64,000 nt of DNA, taken from the NCBI RefSeq assembly GCF_004342265.1, contig NZ_SMCS01000006.1, positions 124,001 to 188,000 on the forward strand, in the 5' to 3' direction. Below are positions 43,110-52,298 of the stretch, in pieces; position 1 is the first letter of the stretch; each line of letters opens with the position of its first letter. This stretch comes from Luteibacter rhizovicinus (lineage in GTDB: Bacteria > Pseudomonadota > Gammaproteobacteria > Xanthomonadales > Rhodanobacteraceae). The translations under genes and the position numbers were made by a program. The notes below the pieces were generated by a model, which searched no databases, was not told where the DNA came from, and saw nothing but the letters and a program-made list of their open reading frames with translations.

Positions 43110-43457
43110 TCACACCACCGACCCGATGGCAATGGCGATCACGACACCAATCAGGGCCCCGATTACAGTCATCAACGCTCCCAAGGCATGGCGAATCAGC
43201 ATTTTTCGTCTGACCGAGAGAAGAAGCTCTTTAGCGTTGCGTAGCCCCGCACCATCATCTGGGCGAATGAAGCTCCCCGGACGAAAAAGATAGTCAACCC
43301 TAAGGGAGGGAGAAAAATGGACATCTAATAATTCTCCATTTTGCCGCGCGATCTCCTGTGCCTTCGCAGTGACACGCTGAAGCTGGATCATATTTCCGAC
43401 GATATAACTCAGTCCCGGAGCTGCGCCCAGAAAGAAGCCGTACGCACCTGAATCCAT
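43110..43457 (-). CDS. Small membrane protein of unknown function
   Basis: Unrecognised 115-aa protein. A hydrophobic glycine-rich start (MDSGAYGFFLGAAPGLSYIVGNMIQL) is followed by a soluble middle (VTAKAQEIARQNGELLDVHFSPSLRVDYLFRPGSFIRPDDGAGLRNAKELLLSVRRKMLI) and a strong C-terminal TM helix (ALGALMTVIGALIGVVIAIAIGSVV). The ATG at 43457 has a perfect AAGGAG seven bases upstream. Its base composition is visibly less GC-rich than the flanks, suggesting either relaxed selection or later arrival. No partner gene is adjacent. Confidence 0.65.
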   Translation of the reverse strand: MDSGAYGFFLGAAPGLSYIVGNMIQLQRVTAKAQEIARQNGELLDVHFSPSLRVDYLFRPGSFIRPDDGAGLRNAKELLLSVRRKMLIRHALGALMTVIGALIGVVIAIAIGSVV

Positions 43458-43729
43458 AACATCACTCCTTCGGCAACTTATCTTCATCACTCTTCGCAGG
43501 CTGGACCGGCGTGGAAGATGCTGTCGCCCGCGAGCCGCCGGCGCGAGGATATCGCGGCCCCCATGGTACGCAAGCCGAACCGGGTGGCGACCCGTGCGTA
43601 TATCAGGCGCTGGCGCCCGTTTTCGATGGGCGGCACGCGCTGATCTGCTCGCGGACCGTCCGCAACCGGAAACGACAAGAAGTAAGCGACTGATACCATG
43701 GACAGCCGTCTGTATCGGAATCGATCGCC

Positions 43730-44398
43730 ATGCCCCTGCCCACCGTCGAACAAGAAACCGGCGCACAGCCGACGCATGCGATTATCTGGCTGCATGGCCT
43801 CGGCGCGGACGGTAACGATTTCGCACCCATCGTGCCCGAGCTCGTCGACGACGCATGGCCGGCGCTGCGCTTCGTGTTTCCGCATGCTCCGGTACGCCCG
43901 GTCACGGTCAACAACGGCATCCCGATGCGTGCGTGGTACGACATCAAGGGGCTCGCGCTGGCGGACAAGCAGGACGCCGAGGGGATCCGCGCATCGGTGG
44001 GCGAAGTCGAAGCGCTGATCGCCAGGGAGATCGAGCGTGGGATACCCGCGTCGCGCATCGTGCTTGCGGGATTCTCGCAAGGCGGCGCGATCGCTCTGGC
44101 CGCCGGGCTGCGTCATACGGCCACTCTTGCCGGCATCGTGGCGCTGTCCACTTATGTGCCGATGCACGAGACGGTGGAAGCGGAACGCCACGGCGCCAAC
44201 CACGAGACGCCCATTTTCTGGGGCCACGGCACGGCCGATCCGATCGTTCCCATCGCATTGGGGACCCTGTCGCGCGACACGCTCGTGGCCCTCGGCCATC
44301 AGGTCGACTGGCATACCTACCCGATGGGTCATCAGGTCAGCCTTCAGGAGATCGCCGACCTTCGCGTGTGGCTGGGCAAGCGCCTGACGAACGGGTGA
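43730..44398 (+). CDS. Carboxylesterase / lysophospholipase (EstB family)
   Basis: Cytoplasmic alpha/beta-hydrolase, 222 aa, of the carboxylesterase 2 / acyl-protein thioesterase-like family. Seen: IIWLHGLGADGNDFAPIVPEL (oxyanion region), nucleophile Ser in LAGFSQGGAIAL, Asp in GHGTADPIVPI and His in PMGHQVS. PHAPVRPVTVNNGIPMRAWYDI is the family's lid region. No signal peptide. It precedes algZ by 45 bp on the same strand and could be co-transcribed. The natural substrate is unknown. Confidence 0.92.
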   Translation: MPLPTVEQETGAQPTHAIIWLHGLGADGNDFAPIVPELVDDAWPALRFVFPHAPVRPVTVNNGIPMRAWYDIKGLALADKQDAEGIRASVGEVEALIAREIERGIPASRIVLAGFSQGGAIALAAGLRHTATLAGIVALSTYVPMHETVEAERHGANHETPIFWGHGTADPIVPIALGTLSRDTLVALGHQVDWHTYPMGHQVSLQEIADLRVWLGKRLTNG

Positions 44399-44443
44399 CG
44401 AAGCGCACGATGGCGCCGCGGCCCATCGTGCATACTCCGCGCC

Positions 44444-45511
44444 ATGTCGACCAGCACGCCAACGCCCGAACGCACGCGCGCCGCATCGGCGGATCTTCCC
44501 GACTTCTGCAGCCTGCCGGTCCTGTTCGCATTGCTGGTCGTCGGTGCGCTGACCGTCTCCCTGATGTGGCTGGCGCCGGGCAACGATTCCGCCCTGCGCG
44601 GCTACTGCGTGGCGATGCTGTTCGTGGTCTGGCTCGCCATGCTGCTGACGGTCGCGCTGTGCAAACTGCGACCGTGGATGCAGCGTCTGTCCGGTCTGTG
44701 GCCTTATGCGGCCGTCTGGTTGCTGCTGGTATCGACAGTGCTCGTATCCAGCACGGTAGTCGCATGGCTCGATCACGCCATCGGTACCGGTCTGACGCCT
44801 CCCTCGCTGTCCGGTTTCGTGCGCGACTGCGGTATGGCCACCGGACTGCTTGGCGCCGGACTGCTGCGTTACTTCTATGTCGTGGCGCAATGGCAGGCGC
44901 GTCTCGCCGCCGCCGCGCATGCACAGGTGGCGGCGCTGCAGGCGCGGATTCGTCCGCACTTCCTGTTCAACAGCATGAATACGGTCGCCGCGCTGGTGCG
45001 CGTCGATCCGGACGCCGCCGAGCGCACCGTGCTCAATCTCGCCGAACTGTTTCGCGCGGCGCTTGGCAGCGATACGTCGGCGGTGGGAACACTCGGCGAG
45101 GAACTGCTGCTGGTCGATCGTTATCTGGAGATCGAATCCCTACGCCTTGGCGATCGTCTGCACGTGGAACGCGATGTCGATGTACCCGCCGGGTTACCGC
45201 TACCGTGCATGTTGCTGCAACCGCTGGTGGAGAACGCGATCCGTTACGGCATCCAGCCGCTACGCGAAGGCGGGACGATCCGGTTGACGGGACGGCGGGT
45301 GGATGGCGGCATCGAGCTGGTCGTCGACAATCCGCTTCCCGAATCGCCAGCCGCTGGCGGTACCGGACACGGCCTGCGCAGCGTGCGCGAGCGTGTCGCC
45401 TATCATTTCGGTGCACGTTCCCGAGTAGACGTCGTGTCCGGAAACGGGCGTTTCGTCGTCACCATCCATCTGCCGGAGACCACGTCGCATGCGCGTCCTG
45501 ATCGCCGATGA
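44444..45511 (+). CDS. algZ: LytS/AlgZ-type sensor histidine kinase
   Basis: Membrane histidine kinase of the His_kinase (LytS/YehU) family, 355 aa. About four hydrophobic helices occupy residues 20-150, then the phosphorylation site IRPHFLFNSMNTVAALV, and an ATPase domain with LLQPLVENAIRYGIQP and GTGHGLRSVRERVAYHFG. Gene order kinase-LytTR regulator-hemC matches algZ-algR-hemC in Pseudomonas and relatives. Its end overlaps the regulator start by 23 nt, so translation is coupled. Whether it controls exopolysaccharide or pili here cannot be told. Confidence 0.88.
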   Translation: MSTSTPTPERTRAASADLPDFCSLPVLFALLVVGALTVSLMWLAPGNDSALRGYCVAMLFVVWLAMLLTVALCKLRPWMQRLSGLWPYAAVWLLLVSTVLVSSTVVAWLDHAIGTGLTPPSLSGFVRDCGMATGLLGAGLLRYFYVVAQWQARLAAAAHAQVAALQARIRPHFLFNSMNTVAALVRVDPDAAERTVLNLAELFRAALGSDTSAVGTLGEELLLVDRYLEIESLRLGDRLHVERDVDVPAGLPLPCMLLQPLVENAIRYGIQPLREGGTIRLTGRRVDGGIELVVDNPLPESPAAGGTGHGLRSVRERVAYHFGARSRVDVVSGNGRFVVTIHLPETTSHARPDRR

Positions 45512-46202
45512 CGAGCCGCTGGCGCGCGCACGGCTGGCGACGCTGCTCGCCGGTGCCTCCGATGTGGAAATCGTCGGCAGCGTCGCCGATGGCGAGGCCG
45601 TGCTGACGGCCTGTGCCGACCGCCAGGTGGACCTGATTCTGCTCGATATCGAAATGCCCGGCATGACCGGCACCGCGCTCGCGCGGCGCATCGCCGGACT
45701 GGCGCAGGTACCGCAGATCGTTTTCTGCACCGCGTACGACCAGCATGCCCTGCATGCGTTCGAGCTGGGCGCCACGGATTATCTGTTGAAGCCCGTACGT
45801 CCCGAGCGTCTGGCCGAGGCGCTCGATCGCGTCCGCGAGCGACGGACGGCGCGCCCGCCTGCCCAGGAAGCGTGGCTACGCGCACGCGCGGGCAGCGAGG
45901 AAGTCCGTGTCGCCCTTGCCGATATCCACTACCTGCTCGCGGACGAAAAGTACGTAGCCCTGCATCACGCCGGTGGCGCCTGGTTGATCGACGAGTCCCT
46001 GCGCCAGCTCGAACAGGCGCATGGCAGCCGACTGGTGCGGTTGCACCGCAACTGTCTTGTTCCCCGGCAGCGGCTGCTGGGCCTGAAAACCCTGGCCGAT
46101 GGCCGGGTGCTGGCCCGGCTGGCCGGCACGGAGGTCATGCCCGAGGTCAGCCGACGCAATCTTGCGACCGTGCGCCAGTTGCTGCGCGCACCGGGCGTGT
46201 GA
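45489..46202 (+). CDS. algR: LytTR response regulator (AlgR-like)
   Basis: DNA-binding response regulator, 237 aa. The receiver has RVLIADDEPLARARLATLLAG, phospho-acceptor Asp in LILLDIEMPGMTG and Lys in DYLLKPVRPE. The C-terminal LytTR domain (about 135-235) includes DEKYVALHHAG and GSRLVRLHRNCLVPRQRL. It overlaps the algZ gene. In Pseudomonas AlgR governs alginate and type IV pili; here only the family and synteny are established. It is 72 bp upstream of hemC. Confidence 0.9.
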   Translation: MRVLIADDEPLARARLATLLAGASDVEIVGSVADGEAVLTACADRQVDLILLDIEMPGMTGTALARRIAGLAQVPQIVFCTAYDQHALHAFELGATDYLLKPVRPERLAEALDRVRERRTARPPAQEAWLRARAGSEEVRVALADIHYLLADEKYVALHHAGGAWLIDESLRQLEQAHGSRLVRLHRNCLVPRQRLLGLKTLADGRVLARLAGTEVMPEVSRRNLATVRQLLRAPGV

Positions 46203-46274
46203 CGTCGGGCCGCGCTGCGCGGACGGGTGAATTGCGGGACAATCCGCGCCTGCCCGTTCACAGCCAGGACTCCG

Positions 46275-47198
46275 ATGATTCAGCCGCTACGCATCGCCAC
46301 CCGTAAGAGCGCGCTCGCGCTTTGGCAGGCCGAGCACGTGGCCGCGTTGCTGCGTCAGGCCCATCCCGGCCTGCACGTCGAGCTGGTTCCCATGAGTACG
46401 CGGGGCGACGAAATCCTCGACCGTTCGCTGGCGACCATCGGCGGCAAGGGGCTGTTCCTCAAGGAACTGGAAGTGGCGATGCAGGAAGATCGGGCCGATC
46501 TTGCCGTGCATTCGCTGAAAGACGTGCCCTCCCAGCTCGAGCCGGGCTTCGTGCTGTCCGCGATCCTGCCGCGTGCGGATTCCGCCGATGCGTTCGTCAG
46601 CGTGCACTTCGCCAATCTCACCGAACTGCCGCACGGTGCGCGTGTCGGCACTTCGTCGTTACGGCGGCAGGCGCAATTGCGCGCGGTGCGGCCGGATCTG
46701 CAATTGCTCGATCTTCGCGGCAACGTGAACACGCGACTCGCGAAACTCGACGCCGGCCACTACGACGCCATCGTGCTTGCGTGCGCCGGACTCGAGCGGC
46801 TGGGGCTGGCGGATCGCATCAGCTCGCGCCTGATGGCCCCGGAATGGTTGCCGGCGCCGGGCCAGGCGGCTATCGCAGTCGAATCCCGCGCGGGCGACAC
46901 GCGCGTCGCGGAACTGATGGCCGCACTGGACGATCCGGAAACCCGCCTGGCCGTCGACGCCGAGCGGGCGATGAACGAGGCGCTGGGCGGCAGCTGCGCG
47001 GTATCCATAGGTGCGTGGTGCGTGGTGGCCGAATATGGCCTGACGCTCCACGGCCTGGTCGGCAATGCGCACACTGGCGAACTGCTGCACGCACAAGCCG
47101 ACAGCAACAACGATGTCCCTGTGGAACTGGGGCGTACGGTGGCGACGATGCTGCTCGAACTGGGCGCCGACGAATTCCTGACCCCGCATCAGAACTGA
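46275..47198 (+). CDS. hemC: Porphobilinogen deaminase (hydroxymethylbilane synthase)
   Basis: Joins four porphobilinogens into hydroxymethylbilane in haem synthesis, 307 aa. Seen: [61 protein letters not shown] and the dipyrromethane-cofactor cysteine in [15 protein letters not shown] lies upstream of the ATG at 46275; the 16-residue upstream frame is rejected. Unlike in Pseudomonas, hemD does not follow; a terminator and a repeat cassette do. Confidence 0.96.
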   Translation: MIQPLRIATRKSALALWQAEHVAALLRQAHPGLHVELVPMSTRGDEILDRSLATIGGKGLFLKELEVAMQEDRADLAVHSLKDVPSQLEPGFVLSAILPRADSADAFVSVHFANLTELPHGARVGTSSLRRQAQLRAVRPDLQLLDLRGNVNTRLAKLDAGHYDAIVLACAGLERLGLADRISSRLMAPEWLPAPGQAAIAVESRAGDTRVAELMAALDDPETRLAVDAERAMNEALGGSCAVSIGAWCVVAEYGLTLHGLVGNAHTGELLHAQADSNNDVPVELGRTVATMLLELGADEFLTPHQN

Positions 47199-47228
47199 AA
47201 AGCGACGTCGCCAAGGCGCGTCGCTTTT
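47198..47228 (+). terminator. Terminator of hemC
   Basis: AAAAGCGACG pairs with CGTCGCTTTT around an 11-nt loop that itself holds CGCC/GGCG; the stem begins at the stop codon and ends in TTTT then GCTTTG. Confidence 0.85.
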
Positions 47229-47247
47229 GCTTTGATGCTTATGCTTT

Positions 47248-47388
47248 CTGTGGGAGCGCGCCTGCGCGCGAAAGCCAACGAAGCGGCGATGCCGTGAGTG
47301 GCATTCGCAGCCAGAATAGCGGGCTGACGGATGTGCGCATCCGGCTTCCTCGCCTTGTTGGCTTTCGCGCGCAGGCGCGCTCCCACAG
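47248..47388. repeat. BIME-like composite repeat, type A
   Basis: Outer arms at 47248-47279 and 47357-47388 (CTGTGGGAGCGCGCCTGCGC... and its reverse complement) are the same sequence as the arms at 38222, around a related central segment (GCATTCGCAGCC ... GGGCTGACGGATG). Confidence 0.8.
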
Positions 47389-47439
47389 AACGGGATGGCC
47401 TGTACCCTCATCGAGATTTGAGTACCGGTTTCCCTTCGA

Positions 47440-48285
47440 TCAGAAGTTATAGACGAGGTTCGTCGTCATCAGCTTGTCCGTGGCGACCGTGCCCGGCTGC
47501 GTGTTGCTGTTGTAGCGGATCTGGTAACCCACCTTCAGCGCCATCTTCTGCGTCATGCTGACCGACACACCGACGTCGTTCTGGTAGTACTGATTCTTGG
47601 AGCCCGCTTCGACCAGCAGCGTGTCTTCCAGCGCTGTGTTGTCCGTCAGGCGGTACTTGGCGTTGATCAGGCCACGGCCAACGGCTTCGCTCTCGGCGTT
47701 CGGCTTGTAGCTTTCGCTGATCGTCGCACCGGGATTGGCGGGATCGGGAACGTCGCGCGTGCTTTTAGCCGGCTGATAGCGCTTGAAACCGGGACCGATT
47801 TCGAACGACAGTTCCGCCCGTTCGTTCTTGAGCGCGATGTAGCCGTAGCCGATCGAGACGATGCCCTGCCAGAGGTTCGCGCCGAAGTCGTCGTGCTCGT
47901 AACGGGCCGCGGTCACGACGTAGCTGCGCGGGTCGAACTTGTAGCCCACCGATGCGCCGGTGTCGTAGCGGTTCGCGGTGGTGCTGAATTTGTCGACGGT
48001 GTTGCCTGCGGCGTCCTGCACATCGACGTTGCCCTTCGAGCGCAGGCCGTTGAGGTAGAAGTTATTTTTCCAGACCTCGTTTTCCTGGCTAAGGCCCAGC
48101 TTGGCGTTCGCGTTTTCCGAACGCGAATTGCCGCGAGCCGATGCGAAACCGAACTCACCCGAACCCGACCAGCCGCCATTGTTGGCGGCATTGCCCGACG
48201 GCGCTGCCGGGGGCTGGAAATCGTCGGCCTGAGCGGCCAGCGGCAACGCAATCAGGATGAGTGCGGCGAGAGTAAGTTTGTTCAT
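47440..48285 (-). CDS. DUF481 outer-membrane protein (YdiY-like)
   Basis: Outer-membrane beta-barrel of 281 aa in the DUF481/YdiY family. Signal peptide MNKLTLAALILIALPLAAQA (1-20), then GWSGSGEFGFASARGNSRSENANAKLGL, the DUF481 start. Alternating barrel strands follow and the last residues are TTNLVYNF, an aromatic-ended outer-membrane terminus. E. coli YdiY is acid-inducible; function here is unknown. It is convergent with hemC across a repeat cassette, and is transcribed alone. Confidence 0.88.
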   Translation of the reverse strand: MNKLTLAALILIALPLAAQADDFQPPAAPSGNAANNGGWSGSGEFGFASARGNSRSENANAKLGLSQENEVWKNNFYLNGLRSKGNVDVQDAAGNTVDKFSTTANRYDTGASVGYKFDPRSYVVTAARYEHDDFGANLWQGIVSIGYGYIALKNERAELSFEIGPGFKRYQPAKSTRDVPDPANPGATISESYKPNAESEAVGRGLINAKYRLTDNTALEDTLLVEAGSKNQYYQNDVGVSVSMTQKMALKVGYQIRYNSNTQPGTVATDKLMTTNLVYNF

Positions 48286-48404
48286 CGTCTACCCGAGTAT
48301 TTGAAAAGAAAGGTGAAGTTTTGCGCGGTCCATGGGGGGAACATGAGCCGCATTGGCCGCCTGGACGGCCATGTCTGAAGACTGAGCGTAGTGCGTAACG
48401 CGCG

Positions 48405-49340
48405 TTACGTCTTCGATCCGTCCAGCGCGAAGGCATAGGCGTAGCCATAAAGGCGTTGCTCGAGGCATTGACCGACAACGCAGCTTAACGCCGCCAGACC
48501 GGCGACACTGGCGTGCATGCCCCCGCCGTGCACGACCAGCAGCAGGCAGGGAAGTCCGACCGAAAGCGCCGCGGCCGCGAAACGCCGGCCCAGCAACGAT
48601 ACAGGCGACACCCCGGGCTCCAGCCGGACGATGGCGCCACGTTCTTCGGCGAGGCGCCGCAACGCCTGCCAGCGCGTGCCTTCGACGACACCAAGCACCA
48701 GGGCCACCGCCAGCAACGCCAGTCGCCAGGGGCTGACCGGGTCGACCGGCACGTCGGTCTGAAGGTCAACGCACAACCAGAACCACAGGCCCCCGGCGAA
48801 AACGGCGGACACCGTGCGACCCAACGGAAGCACGTTGGCCAACGATGCCACGCTTACCGACATCCGCCGCGACACGCCGCGCGCTGTGTAGATCAGGGTC
48901 GCCAGACTGCACAGCATCAGCGCCGCGCCCGCCAGACGGGTCGCCCAGAAATCGTTCTCGCCCCGCGCCAGACCCGCCAGCGCCAGCATCGGCAGGTAGT
49001 TGGCCATGGCCACCATACCCTCGCGGGTCGGCATCGTGCGCTTCAGGGGATTCCATCCATGCCACTCCGGCGCGAAGCGCAGATGCATGCAGGCGGCGAT
49101 CAGACCCAGGCTGACCAGCACGAGACCGAGCGCCAGCGGCGCCAGGACTTCGCCCCGTCCGTCGCTGTACAAACCCAGCGCCAGCGCGGTACCCAGGACC
49201 ATCCACAGGCCGTAACCCGTCGCCGTCGCTACCTGAAGCAGGACGCCGGAGAACGAGAAGAGTGTCTCCATGCGCACAGCGTCGTCCGACCGGCCCGACG
49301 TGCCGGCGTCTGCATAAGACGCATCGTTATGTTCCGCCAT
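48405..49340 (-). CDS. DmsC-like membrane anchor protein, orphan
   Basis: Integral membrane protein of 311 aa with about eight hydrophobic helices. LIAACMHLRFAPEWHGWNPLKRTMPTREGMVAMANYLPML resembles the H-L-G-P ... W ... S-REG pattern of DmsC-type anchors of molybdoenzyme reductases. No DmsA (catalytic) or DmsB (iron-sulfur) gene is near, so a reductase role is doubtful. The ATG at 49340 has no clear ribosome site; an ATG 22 codons further in (METLFSFSG) is also possible. It is divergent from the WYL regulator. Family call is tentative. Confidence 0.5.
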   Translation of the reverse strand: MAEHNDASYADAGTSGRSDDAVRMETLFSFSGVLLQVATATGYGLWMVLGTALALGLYSDGRGEVLAPLALGLVLVSLGLIAACMHLRFAPEWHGWNPLKRTMPTREGMVAMANYLPMLALAGLARGENDFWATRLAGAALMLCSLATLIYTARGVSRRMSVSVASLANVLPLGRTVSAVFAGGLWFWLCVDLQTDVPVDPVSPWRLALLAVALVLGVVEGTRWQALRRLAEERGAIVRLEPGVSPVSLLGRRFAAAALSVGLPCLLLVVHGGGMHASVAGLAALSCVVGQCLEQRLYGYAYAFALDGSKT

Positions 49341-49548
49341 GGTCGGGGAGACGCCCTTGTGGCGAACCGCAAAGCGTGCATTTTTGCGCCGATCGGCATT
49401 CGACGCAACGCCGGGCCTTCCGGCGCTTGCGGTTCGCGAAGGCCAAGGCCATGCTTGGCGCCTCGCAGGGCACGAGACCGTAGATGCACACGTCACGCCC
49501 CCGCGGACACACTGCAGGGCCTCTTTCGCGTCACAGCCGGCGACTTCC

Positions 49549-50529
49549 ATGGACCGCTACGAGCGCATTCTTACCCTCCACCGATTGCTGAAGTCCGCGC
49601 ACTATCCGGTTCCGCTTTCGCGCCTGATGGACGAACTGGAATGCTCGCGCGCCACGCTCTACAGGGACGTGGCCTTCCTGCGCGACGGTCTGGGCGCCCC
49701 GGTACAGAGCGTCCCGGGCGAACAGGCGTCCTTCCGGTACGAAGCCGAGCAGGGCGACAGCTTCGAGCTTCCGGGCCTGTGGCTGACCAGCGACGAGCTT
49801 GCCGCCCTGATGGCGCTGAACGAGCTGATCGGCCGTTCGGACCCGGGCGTACTCGCGGGCGCGCTCGCGCCATTCAAGGCGCGCATCGAAAAACTGCTGT
49901 CGGATCACGGCAGCGGCAAAGCGCTGCCCGTCGATCGCATCCGCGTCATTTCGTGGGGCGCGCGCAAGATGGACCAGCAGGTGTTCCGCATCGTGGCGGG
50001 CGCGGTGCTGGAACGGCGTCAGCTACGCTTTCGCTACCGCGCACGCACCACCAATTCGGACAGCGGCCGCACGGTATCGCCGCAACGCCTGACGCATTAC
50101 CGCGACAACTGGTATCTGGACGTATGGGACCACGACCGCGAAGCGCTGCGCAGTTTTGCCGTCGACCGTATCGTCGATCCACGGCCGCTGGACGCACCGG
50201 CACGCGACGTCGAGGACGGCGAACTGAACGATATGCTCGCTTCCAGTTACGGCATTTTCGCCGGCAAACCAAAAGCGTGGGCCACCATCCGTTTTTCCGC
50301 GCACGCGGCGCGCTGGGTAGCCGACGAACACTGGCATTCGCAGCAACGCGGCGAATGGATGCCCGACGGCCGCTATGAATTGAAAGTGCCCTACTCCAAT
50401 TCGCGCGAACTCCTGATGGACGTACTCAAGTACGGGCCGGACGCCGAGATCGTGGCGCCCTTGCCGTTGCGCGAGGAAATGAAAATCCTGCTCCAGCTGG
50501 CCCTGACGGGTTACCAGCGCACCCATTGA
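49549..50529 (+). CDS. WYL-domain transcriptional regulator (YafY-like)
   Basis: Transcription factor of 326 aa. An HTH_11-type N-terminus (RYERILTLHRLLKSAHYPVPLSRLMDELECSRATLYRDVAFLRDGLGAP), then a WYL domain (about 140-230, with LRFRYRARTTNSDSGRTVSPQRLTHYRDNWYLDVWDHDREALRSFAVDRI) and a WCX C-terminal extension. WYL domains sense ligands, often nucleotides or oligonucleotides. The ATG at 49549 starts the HTH; the longer upstream frame is Arg-rich shadow. It ends 10 bp before the patatin-like gene, so they probably form an operon. Confidence 0.92.
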   Translation: MDRYERILTLHRLLKSAHYPVPLSRLMDELECSRATLYRDVAFLRDGLGAPVQSVPGEQASFRYEAEQGDSFELPGLWLTSDELAALMALNELIGRSDPGVLAGALAPFKARIEKLLSDHGSGKALPVDRIRVISWGARKMDQQVFRIVAGAVLERRQLRFRYRARTTNSDSGRTVSPQRLTHYRDNWYLDVWDHDREALRSFAVDRIVDPRPLDAPARDVEDGELNDMLASSYGIFAGKPKAWATIRFSAHAARWVADEHWHSQQRGEWMPDGRYELKVPYSNSRELLMDVLKYGPDAEIVAPLPLREEMKILLQLALTGYQRTH

Positions 50530-50539
50530 GTCCGCCTGC

Positions 50540-51493
50540 ATGAGTAATACCGATATCGTCGCATCCGGTGCGGTTCCCGCCGTAAGCGGCGTCTCGCGAC
50601 GTCCGCGCATCGCCCTGGCGCTTGGCGCGGGCGGAGCGAAGGGGCTTGCCCACATCGGCGCGATAGAAGAGCTGGAAGCGCGCGGTTTCGAGATCGTCGC
50701 CATCTCGGGAACGTCGATGGGCGCCCTGATCGGTGGCATCTACGGCATGGGCAAGCTCGATATCTACCGGGACTGGGTCTCGACGCTGGCGCGCTTCGAC
50801 GTGCTGAAGCTGGTCGACTGGAGTTTCTCCGGCGGCGGCTTCATCAAGGGCGACAGGATCATCGGCGCACTACGCGAGCTGATCGGCGAGGTGAATATCG
50901 AGGACCTGTCCATCGGCTATACGGCGGTGGCAACCGATATCGATCGCGAACGCGAGGTCTGGCTGACGCGCGGCCCGCTCTTCGACGCTATTCGCGCATC
51001 GATCGCCATTCCCACCATCTTTCGTCCGCACCTTGTCGGCGGACGCCGGTTGGTCGACGGCGCGCTGCTCAATCCGTTACCGGTGATGCCCCTGATGCGC
51101 GAGAACGCCGACTACGTGGTCGCCGTCAGTGTCGACGGCGCGGCGGAACTGCAGGCGCCACCGGAACGCAACGCCTCGATCGCTGGCGACCAGAGCAGCT
51201 ATCGCCACAGGATCGGCGCGTTCCTCGGACGGGTCATTCCCCATGTCGATGCCAGGCCGAAGGACCCCGGCGCCTTCGATCTGATGACGCAGGCCATGGA
51301 CCTGATGCAGTCGAACCTGTCGCGGATTCGTCTGGCCGCCTACCAGCCCGATCTGCTGATCGAAATTCCGCGCAATGTGTCGACGATGTACGAGTTCTAC
51401 CGCGCCCGCGAGCTGATCGAGCTGGGGCGCGAACGCACGCGCAAGTCGCTGGATGCGTGGCAGCCGGCGATGGAGCTGGATCAGCGGGCCTGA
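50540..51493 (+). CDS. Patatin-like phospholipase (RssA family)
   Basis: Serine lipid hydrolase of the patatin/RssA family, 317 aa. Seen: oxyanion GAGGAKGLAHIGAIEEL, nucleophile GTSMGALIGGIYG, and catalytic Asp in VDGALLNPLPV, all intact. No signal peptide, so it is cytoplasmic or peripheral. Residues after about 215 form a helical tail with RIRLAAYQPDLLIEIPRN, typical of the family. It follows the WYL regulator at 10 bp. Substrate unknown. Confidence 0.92.
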   Translation: MSNTDIVASGAVPAVSGVSRRPRIALALGAGGAKGLAHIGAIEELEARGFEIVAISGTSMGALIGGIYGMGKLDIYRDWVSTLARFDVLKLVDWSFSGGGFIKGDRIIGALRELIGEVNIEDLSIGYTAVATDIDREREVWLTRGPLFDAIRASIAIPTIFRPHLVGGRRLVDGALLNPLPVMPLMRENADYVVAVSVDGAAELQAPPERNASIAGDQSSYRHRIGAFLGRVIPHVDARPKDPGAFDLMTQAMDLMQSNLSRIRLAAYQPDLLIEIPRNVSTMYEFYRARELIELGRERTRKSLDAWQPAMELDQRA

Positions 51494-51548
51494 CACGCGC
51501 GCTCCCGCAGAGAGCAAATAAGCCAGCAGCAAATCTTGCCGGTCCCGC

Positions 51549-52298
51549 TCAGAGCTCTTCGGTACGCGTAACCTTGCCCCGGCGCATCAGCCACGCCACG
51601 CCGCGCAGATCGGCAAGGCCGACCCACAGACGATCGAGCATGCCGTACTTCGAGGTACCGGCCGTGCGCGGACGATGGCCGACCGGCACGCTGATATTGG
51701 CGAAGCCAGCGCGCTTGACCAGCGCCGGCAGGTAGCGGTGCATGTGGTCGAAGTAGGGCAGGCGCAGGAACACTTCGCGCTCGAACAGCTTCAGGCCGCA
51801 GCCGGTGTCCGGCGTGTCGTCGCGCAGCATGCGCGAACGGACCGCGTTGGCGACCTTCGACGAGATGCGCTTGTTGAAGCTGTCGCGCCGGGTGACGCGC
51901 CAGCCGGCGAACAGACGCACGTCGGGACTGGCGGTTTCGCGAGCCGCGATCAGCTTCGGGATATCCGCCGGATCGTTCTGGCCATCGCCGTCGAGCGTGG
52001 CGATCCACGGCGATCGCGCGGCACGGACACCGTTCCATACGGCCGTGCTCTGGCCGCTGCGGGTGATATGGCGGATAACCCGCAGTTCCGGGTAGTCGGC
52101 ACGCGCGGCTTTGAGCACCTCGACGCTGTCGTCGGTGCTGTCGTCGTCGACGTAGATGATCTCGAAGTCGATCCGCCCGCGCAGGGCCGATGCGATCTCG
52201 GCGAGAAGCGGTGGGATGTTGTCGCGCTCGTTGAAGACGGGCACGACCACGGCGAGCTGAGTCATCGCTTGAGGATCCGGGAGGGGTCGGGGCGACAT
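51549..52298 (-). CDS. Family 2 glycosyltransferase (polyprenyl-phosphate type)
   Basis: GT2 enzyme of the dolichol-phosphate mannosyltransferase-like group, 249 aa. Seen: AVVVPVFNERDNIPPLLAEI, DFEIIYVDDDSTDDSVEVL (DDD site), ATLDGDGQNDPADIPKL (D-x-D), and DTGCGLKLFEREVFLRLPYF. Single domain with no membrane helices. Such enzymes load a sugar on undecaprenyl phosphate for cell-surface glycans. The ATG at 52298 has GAGGG a few bases upstream; an ATG at 52265 begins the more usual MTQLAVVVPVF but has no ribosome site. No flippase or DUF2029-type partner is adjacent. Confidence 0.88.
   Translation of the reverse strand: MSPRPLPDPQAMTQLAVVVPVFNERDNIPPLLAEIASALRGRIDFEIIYVDDDSTDDSVEVLKAARADYPELRVIRHITRSGQSTAVWNGVRAARSPWIATLDGDGQNDPADIPKLIAARETASPDVRLFAGWRVTRRDSFNKRISSKVANAVRSRMLRDDTPDTGCGLKLFEREVFLRLPYFDHMHRYLPALVKRAGFANISVPVGHRPRTAGTSKYGMLDRLWVGLADLRGVAWLMRRGKVTRTEEL

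Noticed and set aside
43487-44959. 490-codon minus-strand frame over the esterase and algZ
   Set aside because: Shadow of two well-supported + strand genes with intact catalytic motifs.
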